Of a stretch of DNA of 41,913 nt, positions 35,414 through 41,913 are shown in pieces. The translations under genes and the position numbers were made by a program. The DNA is taken from assembly GCA_902774175.1 (NCBI GenBank), contig CACYHG010000036.1:1-41913 (forward strand), in the 5' to 3' direction. Each line of letters opens with the position of its first letter. Position 1 is the stretch's first letter. Origin of the DNA: an uncultured Bacteroidota bacterium. Its GTDB lineage: Bacteria > Bacteroidota > Bacteroidia > Bacteroidales > WCHB1-69. The notes under the pieces were generated by a model. That model saw only the letters and a program-made list of their open reading frames with translations, had not been told where the DNA came from and made no database searches.

Positions 35414-36397
35414 ATGTTAAAAGTCGGTGTTTTGGGCGCAGGCCATCTTGGAAAAATCCACATCAAATGCTGGAAAAACATCAGGAACATTGAACTGGTG
35501 GGATTCTACGATTCCGATCCGGAAAACGCAAGGGAGGTGTCGGAAACCTTCGGCATCCCGTTTTTTGAAAACAGCGGGCAACTGATGGAGCAATGCGACG
35601 CAATCGACATTGTCACCCCGACCTTGAACCACCATGCCTCAGCAATGGCGGCGCTGAAGGCTGGCAAACATGTCTTCATCGAAAAGCCCATCACCGCCAC
35701 ACTGCCGGAGGCGGAGGAGATACTGCGCTATTCGGAGGCGAACCGGCTGAAGGTGCAGATAGGCCATGTGGAACGCTTCAACGATGCCTTTCTGGAAGCG
35801 AAAGAGTACATCGACAACCCGCTGTTCATCGAATGCCACCGGCTGGCCGAGTTCAACCCGAGGGGCACGGACGTTTCGGTGGTGCTGGACCTGATGATCC
35901 ATGACATCGACATATTGCTGCACACCGTCAATTCACCAATCAGCCACATCAGTGCCAGCGGAGTGGCCGTCATCACCGACACACCCGACATCGCCAACGC
36001 GCGGATTGAGTTCGAGAACGGCTGCACCGCCAACCTCACCGCAAGCCGAATGTCCATAAAAAAAATGCGCCGTGCACGCTTTTTCCAGAAAAACGCCTAC
36101 ATCACAGTCGATTATCAGACCAAGGAGGCGAACATACTCCGGATGCGCGACTACGTTCCCGAGGACGACAACGACCTGATGCCGCTGATTCTTGACTTGG
36201 GCAACAACCGCGGCAAGAAGCGGATTTTCATCGAAAAGCCTAACAGCATCCACGTAAATGCCATTGAGACGGAGCTTTCGATGTTCGCCGACAGCATCCT
36301 GCACAACCACCCGTGCGAGGTCTCGGTATATGACGGCTACAAGGCATTGGAGGTGGCCTACCAGATTATGGACAAATTCAAGAAGATACCGGTATAA
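35414..36397 (+). CDS. Gfo/Idh/MocA-family NAD(P)-dependent oxidoreductase
   Basis: A 327-residue dehydrogenase. The Rossmann domain starts MLKVGVLGAGHLGKIHIKCW with the dinucleotide-binding GAGHLG loop (residues 8-13), then LVGFYDSDPENA and AIDIVTPTLNHHA. EKP appears in HVFIEKPITATLPEAEE, the conserved family motif. The C-terminal domain has GHVERFNDAF, EFNPRGTDVSVVLDLMIHDI (His/Asp of the active site) and SIHVNAIETELSMFADSIL. This subtype is widespread in Bacteroidetes and resembles sugar dehydrogenases acting on amino-sugar nucleotides, but the substrate is unknown. ATG 35414 starts the nucleotide-binding strand; the open frame back to 35237 overlaps pcm and is not used. It lies 12 bp before the prolyl oligopeptidase gene. 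Confidence 0.88.
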   Translation: MLKVGVLGAGHLGKIHIKCWKNIRNIELVGFYDSDPENAREVSETFGIPFFENSGQLMEQCDAIDIVTPTLNHHASAMAALKAGKHVFIEKPITATLPEAEEILRYSEANRLKVQIGHVERFNDAFLEAKEYIDNPLFIECHRLAEFNPRGTDVSVVLDLMIHDIDILLHTVNSPISHISASGVAVITDTPDIANARIEFENGCTANLTASRMSIKKMRRARFFQKNAYITVDYQTKEANILRMRDYVPEDDNDLMPLILDLGNNRGKKRIFIEKPNSIHVNAIETELSMFADSILHNHPCEVSVYDGYKALEVAYQIMDKFKKIPV

Positions 36398-36409
36398 AAC
36401 ACATAACGT

Positions 36410-38554
36410 ATGAAGACAAACAAATTGATGATCATGGGAATCTGTCTGCTTTGCACCGCCTGCGGCAACAAGGGGAAAATCACATATCCCGAGGCGGAAC
36501 GCCAGGATGTTACGGACAACTATTTCGGGCATGAGGTGGCCGACCCATACCGCTGGATGGAGAACGACACCACCGCACAGGTGGCGGCATGGGTGGAGGC
36601 GGAGAACGGGGTGACCGACGCCTACCTGCAAAAAATACCCTTCCTGAAGAGTCTGAACCGGCGGCTTACCGCACTGGCCGACTATGAAAAGATGGGAATG
36701 CCCTTCAAAAAAGGCGGGAAATACTACTTTTTCCGCAACGACGGGCTGCAGAACCAGTCTGTGCTGTATGTGATGGACTCCGCCGAAATGGAGGCACCCG
36801 ACGCGCTCCAGCGGATGCAGAAGGCCGAAGTCTTCCTGGACCCCAACAAACTTTCAGACGACGGAACTGTCGCCCTGACCGGCGTATATTTCAACAGGAA
36901 CGGAACAAAGATGGCCTACACCATTTCGCGCAGCGGCAGCGACTGGAGCGAAATCTATGTGATGGATGTGCAGAGCCGCCAGCTGACCGGCGACCACATC
37001 ATCTGGGCCAAATTCACCGGAGCAGCATGGCACGGTGACGGATTCTACTACAGCGGCTATCCGCAGCCCAAGGAGGGCAGCGAACTGAGCGGCATCAACG
37101 AAGGGCACACGGTGTATTATCACCAGGTTGGGACACCGCAGTCCCAGGACCGCATAGCCTATCAGGACAAACGCTATCCGCAACGGTTCTATACCGCATC
37201 AACCGACAAGGAGGAGCATTGGCTCATCATTGACGAGGACGGGGCGGACAACGGCAACCGCGTGTTTGTGAAGAATCTGAATCAACAGAACGGCACCTTT
37301 GTGGAGGTGGCCTCCGATTTCCGCTACCGGCATGCAATTGTGGCCTGCCTTGACGAAGACATCTATATGATGACCAATGAGGATGCGCCAAACTACCGTC
37401 TGGTCAGGTTCGGCATCTCACAACCGAAGCGATGGGACGAAGTGGTGCCGGAGAGCAAAAACCCGATGTCAAACGCGCAAGTCATTGGCGGAAAGTGGAT
37501 TCTGACATACGGTCAGGATGCCTCCGACCACGCCTACATCTATTCCATGGAGGGTAAAAAGGAGCGGGAGATCCAGCTGCCCACCTTCGGCTCGGTAAGC
37601 TTCAGCGGTGAAAAGAAGGAGCGCGGCTGCTTCTACACCTTCACCTCCTTCACCTTCCCCGCCGTAATCTACCGGCTGGATGTGGAGACTGGCGAATCGG
37701 TGAAGTTCCGCACCCCGCAGGTCGCCTTCAATCCGGAGGACTACATCTGCGAGCAGCTGTTTGTCACAAGCAAGGACGGCACCAAAGTGCCGATGTTCAT
37801 CACCTATAAGAAAGGATTGCAGCGCAACGGCAAGAATCCTGTATATCTGTATGGCTACGGCGGCTTCAACATCTCTCTCACGCCGGGCTTCTCCCCCTAC
37901 CGGATTCCATTCCTCGAGGCGGGAGGCATCTATGCGAGCGTGAACCTGCGCGGCGGCTCCGAATATGGGGAGGCATGGCATCTGGCAGGCACCAAAATGC
38001 AGAAGCAAAACGTGTTTGACGACTGCATCGCGGCGGCGGAACACCTTATTAAGGAAAAATACACCAAGGCGGGAAAAATCTGTATTGCAGGAGGCTCCAA
38101 CGGCGGACTGTTAGTCGGTGCGGTGGTCAACCAGCGTCCCGACCTGTTCGGTGCGGCGTTGCCTGCCGTGGGCGTGATGGACATGCTGCGCTACCACCTC
38201 TTCACCATCGGCTGGAACTGGGCTCCGGACTACGGCACCAGCGCGGATTCGGAGGAGATGTTCAAATACCTTTATGCCTATTCGCCGCTTCACAACATCA
38301 GAAACGACGGCACCCCCTATCCGCCCATCCTCATCACCACCGCTGACCATGACGACCGCGTGGTGCCGGCGCATTCCTTCAAATACGCGGCCACCCTGCA
38401 GGCCTCCAACACCGGCAATGCGCCCAAGCTGATAATGATTGAGACCAAGGCCGGGCACGGTGCGGGCAAGCCGCTCTCCAAAGTGCTGGAAAGCCAGACC
38501 GCCACATGGGGCTTCGCCATGTATGAATTGGGGATGCAGCCGAAGTGGGAATGA
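36410..38554 (+). CDS. Prolyl oligopeptidase family serine peptidase (S9A), lipoprotein
   Basis: A 714-residue peptidase cutting after proline in short peptides. The N-terminus MKTNKLMIMGICLLCTAC is a lipoprotein signal (lipobox CTAC, Cys18), so the enzyme is probably membrane-anchored in the periplasm or outer membrane. A seven-bladed propeller follows (DNYFGHEVADPYRWMEND, then repeated strands to about 430). The hydrolase domain has YGYGGFNISLTPGFSPYR, NLRGGSEYGEAWHLAG, CIAGGSNGGLLVGA (Ser563), TTADHDDRVVPAHSFKY (Asp648 or 649) and KAGHGAGKPLSK (His683). The order Ser-Asp-His and the length match the family. It is 12 bp after the oxidoreductase gene; the two may be co-transcribed, though no functional link is evident. 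Confidence 0.94.
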   Translation: MKTNKLMIMGICLLCTACGNKGKITYPEAERQDVTDNYFGHEVADPYRWMENDTTAQVAAWVEAENGVTDAYLQKIPFLKSLNRRLTALADYEKMGMPFKKGGKYYFFRNDGLQNQSVLYVMDSAEMEAPDALQRMQKAEVFLDPNKLSDDGTVALTGVYFNRNGTKMAYTISRSGSDWSEIYVMDVQSRQLTGDHIIWAKFTGAAWHGDGFYYSGYPQPKEGSELSGINEGHTVYYHQVGTPQSQDRIAYQDKRYPQRFYTASTDKEEHWLIIDEDGADNGNRVFVKNLNQQNGTFVEVASDFRYRHAIVACLDEDIYMMTNEDAPNYRLVRFGISQPKRWDEVVPESKNPMSNAQVIGGKWILTYGQDASDHAYIYSMEGKKEREIQLPTFGSVSFSGEKKERGCFYTFTSFTFPAVIYRLDVETGESVKFRTPQVAFNPEDYICEQLFVTSKDGTKVPMFITYKKGLQRNGKNPVYLYGYGGFNISLTPGFSPYRIPFLEAGGIYASVNLRGGSEYGEAWHLAGTKMQKQNVFDDCIAAAEHLIKEKYTKAGKICIAGGSNGGLLVGAVVNQRPDLFGAALPAVGVMDMLRYHLFTIGWNWAPDYGTSADSEEMFKYLYAYSPLHNIRNDGTPYPPILITTADHDDRVVPAHSFKYAATLQASNTGNAPKLIMIETKAGHGAGKPLSKVLESQTATWGFAMYELGMQPKWE

Positions 38555-38607
38555 TGCGCCGTAGCATTTTTTCCGCCACGTGCGGGAATACGTATAGGTA
38601 TTTCAAG

Positions 38608-38615
38608 TAATTTTG
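38608..38615 (+). promoter_or_regulatory. Bacteroidetes -7 box for the AAA-ATPase-like gene
   Basis: TAATTTTG matches TANNTTTG, 21 bases before the ATG at 38637. The promoter is therefore intact even though the gene is broken. Confidence 0.5.
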
Positions 38616-38636
38616 CAAAATTAAAAACACACGCCC

Positions 38637-39808
38637 ATGGAGCAGACGACAGAAAGGAAATATCCCGTTGGAATCCAGACCTTTTCGGAGATACGGAAAG
38701 GCAATTACATCTATATTGACAAGACCGACCTTGTATGGCAGATGACAAAAAACAAGTTGTATGGCAGATGACAAAAAACAAGTATGTTTTCCTCAGCCGC
38801 CCGCGCAGGTTCGGCAAATCGCTGCTCACAACCACCCTGGACTCCTATTTCAAAGGTGATAAGGAGCTGTTCGATGGTCTGAAAATCATGGAACTGGAAA
38901 AGGAATGGAAACAATATCCGGTGCTACATTTCGATTTGAGCGGGGCAAGGCATCTTCCGGTGGAACAGGTCAAGGACGAGCTGAATCGGCAACTGGATGA
39001 TTTGGAAACTGTTTACGGCTCAAACCCGGCGGAGACCTCACCAGGCATGCGGTTGGCGGGACTTATCAAGCGCAGCAGCCAACAGACAGGTGCGCAGGCA
39101 GTGGTCATCATTGACGAGTATGACGCCCCTTTGCTTGATGTGCTGCATGATACGGAACGGCTGGAGGCTGTTCGTGAGGTGATGCAGGAATTCTACCAAA
39201 GGCTCAAGATGTGCGAGGCGATGATCCGCTTCTGCTTTATCACCGGAATCACAAAGTTCTCGCAGCTTTCCATCTTCTCCACCATCAACAACCTGACCAA
39301 CATCTCCATGGACGACAGATACGCAGCCATCTGCGGCATCACGGAGCAGGAACTGGCCACAGACATGGCGCCGGACATCGCAATGCTTGCGCAAAAACAG
39401 GGATGCACGCCGGACGAGATGCATGAGAAGCTGAAACAGATGTACGACGGCTACCGCTTTGCCAAATCCTCTCCGGAGATATATAACCCTTTCAGCCTGT
39501 TGAAGTGCTTTAACCATAAAGATATTTCCAACTACTGGTTTGATAGCGGCACACCCACCTTCCTAATCCGACAGATGCAGCATTTCCAAACCGACATCAC
39601 CGCAATGGACCGTATTGAGACAGTCGCGGCCGCGTTTGACCAGCCCACCGAGAACATGGACGACGCACTGCCGCTGCTATATCAGAGCGGATACATCACA
39701 ATTAAGGAATATGACCGGGAAACCGACTCGTTTGTGCTGGCCATCCCCAACAAGGAGGTACGCGAATCATGGAATGAGATGAAGAAAGAATTAATAGTTA
39801 ATAATTAA
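38637..39808 (+). pseudogene. AAA-ATPase-like (PF09820-type) gene, frameshifted and 3'-truncated
   Basis: The original protein would start at ATG 38637: [33 protein letters not shown], then YVFLSRPRRFGKSLLTTTL (P-loop-like). FDGLKIMELEKEWKQYPVLH, VVIIDEYDAPLLDVLHD (Walker B), FCFITGITKFSQLSIFS and MYDGYRFAKSSPEIYNPFSL follow. This matches the AAA-ATPase-like family that normally carries a C-terminal PD-(D/E)XK nuclease domain (DUF1703). A perfect 26-bp tandem duplication (38731-38756, 38757-38782) shifts the frame, so translation from 38637 stops at 38769 after LYGR. Without one copy the frame is open for 381 residues. The nuclease domain is missing: the frame ends at 39808 in AT-rich repeat sequence. 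A downstream ATG (38735) could express a fragment lacking the first ~40 residues. Confidence 0.85.
38731..38782 (+). repeat. Perfect 26-bp tandem duplication
   Basis: 38731-38756 and 38757-38782 are identical; each begins TTGTATGGCAGATGAC. Since 26 is not a multiple of three, the second copy shifts the frame of the AAA-ATPase-like gene. Loss of one copy restores the family motif [20 protein letters not shown]. Confidence 0.95.
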
Positions 39809-39818
39809 TAGTTAATAG
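39791..39818 (+). repeat. Left AT-rich inverted repeat flanking the four-helix-bundle gene
   Basis: AATAGTTAATAATTAATAGT continuing TAATAG (39793-39818) matches the reverse complement of 40204-40231 region sequence (TATAGTTAATAGTTAAGAGT...) at 22 of 26 positions by eye. It begins where coding sequence of the AAA-ATPase-like gene stops. Confidence 0.6.
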
Positions 39819-39845
39819 ATTAGTGTTAACTGCGTATGGAAGACG

Positions 39846-40193
39846 ATGAAAGACAGCGTTGTTGGAGATAAAAGTTTGGTTTTTGCAAAACGGATAGTCA
39901 AGTGTTATAGACATCTGAAAACGATAAAAAGGGAAAGCATTTTATCTGCCCAATTATTGAGAAGTGGAACAAGTGTTGGAGCAAACGTTCGGGAAGGCTT
40001 ATACGCTCAAAGTCGCAAAGATTTTATTAGCAAAATGAATATTGCATTGAAAGAAGCGGGTGAAACAGATTATTGGTTGGAAATACTTCACACATCTGAA
40101 TATCTGACAGATACAGAGTTTACCTCTTTAAAAAGAGATAATGAAGAACTAATAAAGCTTTTGACTTCAATAGTAAAAAGTACAAAAAAGTAA
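39846..40193 (+). CDS. Four-helix-bundle protein (S23 / 23S rRNA IVS-encoded type)
   Basis: A 115-residue helical protein of the TIGR02436 four-helix-bundle family. Typical sequence includes LVFAKRIVKCYRHLKTIKRE, ILSAQLLRSGTSVGANVREG near residues 32-51, SRKDFISKMNIALKEAGETD and YWLEILHTSEYLTD. Related proteins are encoded in intervening sequences of 23S rRNA and, as Avd, in diversity-generating retroelements; they form basic pentamers that bind nucleic acid. No reverse transcriptase or template repeat is nearby. The gene is AT-rich, unlike its neighbours, and sits between ~26-bp inverted repeats where the C-terminal nuclease domain of the AAA-ATPase-like gene should be. ATG 39846 gives the family N-terminus. 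Mobility is inferred. Confidence 0.88.
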   Translation: MKDSVVGDKSLVFAKRIVKCYRHLKTIKRESILSAQLLRSGTSVGANVREGLYAQSRKDFISKMNIALKEAGETDYWLEILHTSEYLTDTEFTSLKRDNEELIKLLTSIVKSTKK

Positions 40194-40201
40194 CAGATCA
40201 T

Positions 40202-40235
40202 TTAACTATAAACTCTTAACTATTAACTATAAACT
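40202..40235 (+). repeat. Right AT-rich inverted repeat flanking the four-helix-bundle gene
   Basis: Reads TTAACTATAAACTCTTAACT then ATTAACTATAAACT; its reverse complement aligns with the left repeat at 39793-39818 with four mismatches in 26 bases. GC-rich sequence resumes at 40238. Confidence 0.6.
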
Positions 40236-40240
40236 GAATT

Positions 40241-40327
40241 GCCCGCGACACCATGACCGTCGGGGAATGGATGGTGGAATAGATAGCACAATCCACGGGG
40301 ATTCCGGTGAAGGAAATCAAAATTTAG
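40241..40327 (+). pseudogene. C-terminal gene remnant after the cassette
   Basis: One frame reads ARDTMTVGEWMVE, stop (40280-40282), then IAQSTGIPVKEIKI and a second stop (40325-40327). The first part resembles the end of DUF1703-type nuclease proteins (which often end in ..EW..E). It is probably the original 3' tail of the AAA-ATPase-like gene at 38637. The continued frame after the TAG is unexplained. Assignment by eye, short sequence. Confidence 0.4.
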
Positions 40328-40361
40328 GGGCGCAGAATACTGCGCCCCTAAATTGTTTTTT
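40321..40361 (+). terminator. Strong palindrome with T-run (terminator; REP-like)
   Basis: AATTTAGGGGCGCAG (40321-40335) and CTGCGCCCCTAAATT (40340-40354) are perfect 15-base arms around AATA, followed by G and six T (40356-40361). This is a good intrinsic terminator for the plus strand; AAAATC-rich sequence on the left gives a weaker U-tract for the minus-strand lipoprotein gene that ends at 40381. Its arm start TAGGGGCG fits the TAGRGRCG theme of 17224-17246 and 27137-27166. Confidence 0.8.
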
Positions 40362-40380
40362 GTTCCGTGAATGATGAATG

Positions 40381-41310
40381 CTACGGGATGACCGGCCGCA
40401 CCGACAATCCGAAACAGCGGTCTGTCTCGCGAGGGGCGGGATAGTTTGTGGTAAATTGCAGGTATCGGGCTGCAAGATAACCATTTCTATTGACAGACCA
40501 GTAGTTGCCATGTGTGCCGCAGTCTAGCACAGTTTTTCCGTAGCGTTTGCCCGCAGCCGGCAGGAAAATGGCGCCGGTCTTCTCCATCCGCAGCCATTGC
40601 GCCTTGGTATAGACATTCTTTTCCCATCCACCCTTTTCGTATTCATCACTGTTGAAAGGCAGGCTGGTCGTGTCAAGCAGCACGTCCGGAAGGATGACGA
40701 TTCCATGGACGCCGCCCACCGTGGCAGGAGCGAATTTTGACAAGGCTTCCTTGCGCTGATAAAACAGGTAATTCCATTCATCCCTTGTCAGGGTGCGCCA
40801 CAGATGCGCCTTGTTCCCGCCATTGCTGATGGCGTTGTGGTAGGCCCAGTCCCCATCCCCAAAGCTACCATTCAGGTCGTTTTGGCCTTTATAACCCACC
40901 AAATAATCTTCGTTATCCGTTGAGCTGCTGTAGGGCTGGTAACAGACCGCTCCGCTGCCGCTCCATCCGCTGGATCCCCAGCCGAAAAGGTCGATCCAGC
41001 CCTTGTTGCCGGAAGAGATGTTTTCATTGTCCGCACCGATAAAGTCAAACTGGTGCTCCGCGAAACGCCATGTGTTGGTCGAGGCCTGGTATTGCAGGTT
41101 GCCGCGGGAGAAGAAGACTATCTTGTCCGGCGCGACGGAGAAATAGGCGTAGCTCGCCCCTTTTTCGTCAAAGCCCTTTATCCCCAAATCCGGCTCCTGA
41201 ACAGGCTTGTCCGGTTCTTTCGGCTCCTCTTTCTGGCAGGAGAACGTTCCAATACCCAGCAGTGCTATAACTGCCAGGGTGAAAATTGTTTTTAAGTTTG
41301 ACTTTACCAT
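40381..41310 (-). CDS. Surface/periplasmic SPII lipoprotein (FISUMP-like)
   Basis: A 309-residue lipoprotein. The signal sequence MVKSNLKTIFTLAVIALLGI ends in lipobox FSC at Cys25, followed by a charged spacer QKEEPKEPDKPVQEPD. Asp is not directly after the Cys. The mature part has FFSRGNLQYQASTNTWRFAE, HQFDFIGADNENIS, IDLFGWGSSGW and HLWRTLTRDEWNYLFYQR, and ends NRNGYLAARYLQFTT ... CFGLSVRPVIP. The G-x-SVRPV ending and WR-L-x-x-x-EW pattern resemble Fibrobacter major-paralogous-type (FISUMP) domains, abundant in Bacteroidetes surface proteins. Function is unknown. It is convergent with the broken AAA locus and followed by a terminator. The 240-bp upstream region 41311-41552 is AT-rich and shows no clear -7 box or gene. 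Confidence 0.75.
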   Translation of the reverse strand: MVKSNLKTIFTLAVIALLGIGTFSCQKEEPKEPDKPVQEPDLGIKGFDEKGASYAYFSVAPDKIVFFSRGNLQYQASTNTWRFAEHQFDFIGADNENISSGNKGWIDLFGWGSSGWSGSGAVCYQPYSSSTDNEDYLVGYKGQNDLNGSFGDGDWAYHNAISNGGNKAHLWRTLTRDEWNYLFYQRKEALSKFAPATVGGVHGIVILPDVLLDTTSLPFNSDEYEKGGWEKNVYTKAQWLRMEKTGAIFLPAAGKRYGKTVLDCGTHGNYWSVNRNGYLAARYLQFTTNYPAPRETDRCFGLSVRPVIP

Positions 41311-41552
41311 TTTAAATGAAATTTAAATTAATATTACTATTTGAGAATTAATACTTTATAATTGCCACACAAATCATCAGGCGCAAGGAATCCCTTATGG
41401 GGTTTCAATCGAACAGGATGCTATACTATTCTATTCCATTCCATAATAATGGAAAAGCTTTGTTTGCAGATAGAGAACGTTACAAATGACCGCTGTCCAA
41501 ATTTTTGGGGTTCATTATACGTTTATATTTGGGGAGAATATAAATCATTACA

Positions 41553-41759
41553 TTATAACCATTTAAAAGCAGAAGCTAATAATAGAATAGCAAAACATAA
41601 TAATCCAAAACATAATCCATAAGCATAGCTTATCACAGGAATAGTTCCGGGTTCGTATTGATGTTTTTCATAATAGTTATGGTAAAAATAAAATAACAGC
41701 ACTGCGCATATTATACATATTATACCTCCAAAAATCTTTAATACTTTTATTGCTATCAT
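41553..41759 (-). CDS. Small two-helix membrane protein, possible immunity partner
   Basis: A 68-residue protein: MIAIKVLKIFGGIICIICAV continues into a first membrane segment (to LLFYFY), then a polar loop NYYEKHQYEPGTIPVISY, and a second segment YGLCFGLLCFAILLLASAF. I recognise no family. The gene is strongly AT-rich and starts 5 bases after the stop of the partial upstream gene at 41765, so the two are probably co-transcribed. Small membrane proteins directly behind the 3' end of a larger gene are a common arrangement for immunity proteins of polymorphic toxins, but nothing in the sequence proves that. Confidence 0.55.
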   Translation of the reverse strand: MIAIKVLKIFGGIICIICAVLLFYFYHNYYEKHQYEPGTIPVISYAYGLCFGLLCFAILLLASAFKWL

Positions 41760-41764
41760 TGTTT

Positions 41765-41913
41765 TTATTGTTTTTGCTTATTATCCATCCCATTAGTAAT
41801 AATACCTGTAATTGTTGAATTATAAAAATCCGTTTTGCCTTGTAAAAAGTTCGTTTGATTAGTTGTTATGTTTAGGCTTTTCCATAATTTTGAGGTTCCC
41901 AATCCGACAGCCC
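41765..41913 (-). CDS. 3' end of an unidentified gene, cut by window edge
   Basis: An open minus-strand frame enters from the right edge and stops at 41765-41767. The visible 48 residues include AVGLGTSKLWKSLNITTNQT and STITGIITNGMDNKQKQ. Gly/Asn/Thr-rich sequence of this kind occurs in the C-terminal regions of large secreted or Rhs-like proteins, but the piece is too short to assign. The frame's reality is supported by the 5-base spacing to the next ATG (41759) and the shared base composition. Confidence 0.45.
   Translation of the reverse strand, partial: AVGLGTSKLWKSLNITTNQTNFLQGKTDFYNSTITGIITNGMDNKQKQ

Noticed and set aside
39846..40193. Diversity-generating retroelement (Avd-like protein)
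   Set aside because: No reverse transcriptase, template repeat or variable-repeat target is visible nearby.
41362..41622. 86-codon plus-strand frame
   Set aside because: No recognisable domain, poor start context, and it overlaps the better-supported minus-strand membrane-protein gene.

Overview
The window looks like a chromosomal segment of a member of the Bacteroidetes, probably Bacteroidales. The evidence is the set of gene families: a secreted protein with a C-terminal type IX secretion (T9SS) sorting domain, an OstA-like LPS-transport protein, KdsB, a DUF5606 protein, an HU-CCDC81/SPOR protein, a putative porin and many SPII lipoproteins. Several genes also have the Bacteroidetes-type -7 promoter element TANNTTTG and A-rich leaders in place of Shine-Dalgarno sites. 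Coding sequence is fairly GC-rich with C/G-ending codons. Three stretches are clearly AT-rich and look acquired: about 3214-4296, 39785-40237 and 41311-41913.

Layout. 1-2203: valS on the minus strand, 3' end outside the window. 2373-3113: small outer-membrane beta-barrel. 3137-3210: tRNA-Arg(CCG) with a strong terminator, followed by an MNT/HEPN toxin-antitoxin-like pair. 4297-10728: a plus-strand run of gatE, gatD, a MORN-repeat secreted protein and a putative porin. 10812-17220: pepD, a lipoprotein overlapping a CBS-domain ClC channel, and a GH2 glycoside hydrolase with a damaged 3' end. 17245-24262: minus-strand genes comprising a membrane protein, a lipoprotein, and an apparent operon of a T9SS-sorted transglutaminase-like protein, an FKBP, an APH-kinase/RapZ-C fusion and aspartate kinase. 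24527-27130: clpB. 27169-34005: a tight minus-strand operon of deoxynucleoside kinase, kdsB, SPOR protein, small lipoprotein, OstA-like protein, double ABC ATPase and PrsW protease. 34095-35307: DUF5606 and pcm. 35414-38554: Gfo/Idh/MocA oxidoreductase and prolyl oligopeptidase. 38637-40327: a degraded AAA-ATPase-like gene whose C-terminal part is replaced by a four-helix-bundle (S23/IVS-type) gene between AT-rich inverted repeats. 40381-41310: a lipoprotein. 41553-41913: a small membrane protein behind the 3' end of an unidentified gene.

The most striking content is a complete GatD/GatE pair. This is the archaeal-type glutamyl-tRNA(Gln) amidotransferase, here in an otherwise ordinary Bacteroidetes context and apparently co-transcribed with two envelope proteins. 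Second is the doubly broken AAA-ATPase-like locus: a 26-bp perfect tandem duplication that shifts frame, plus the four-helix-bundle cassette. Third is a set of intergenic palindromes (17224-17246, 27137-27166, 40321-40354) sharing a TAGRGRCG arm start, which look like a REP-like family at gene 3' ends. All functional calls rest on reading motifs in the translated sequence; no database search was possible.
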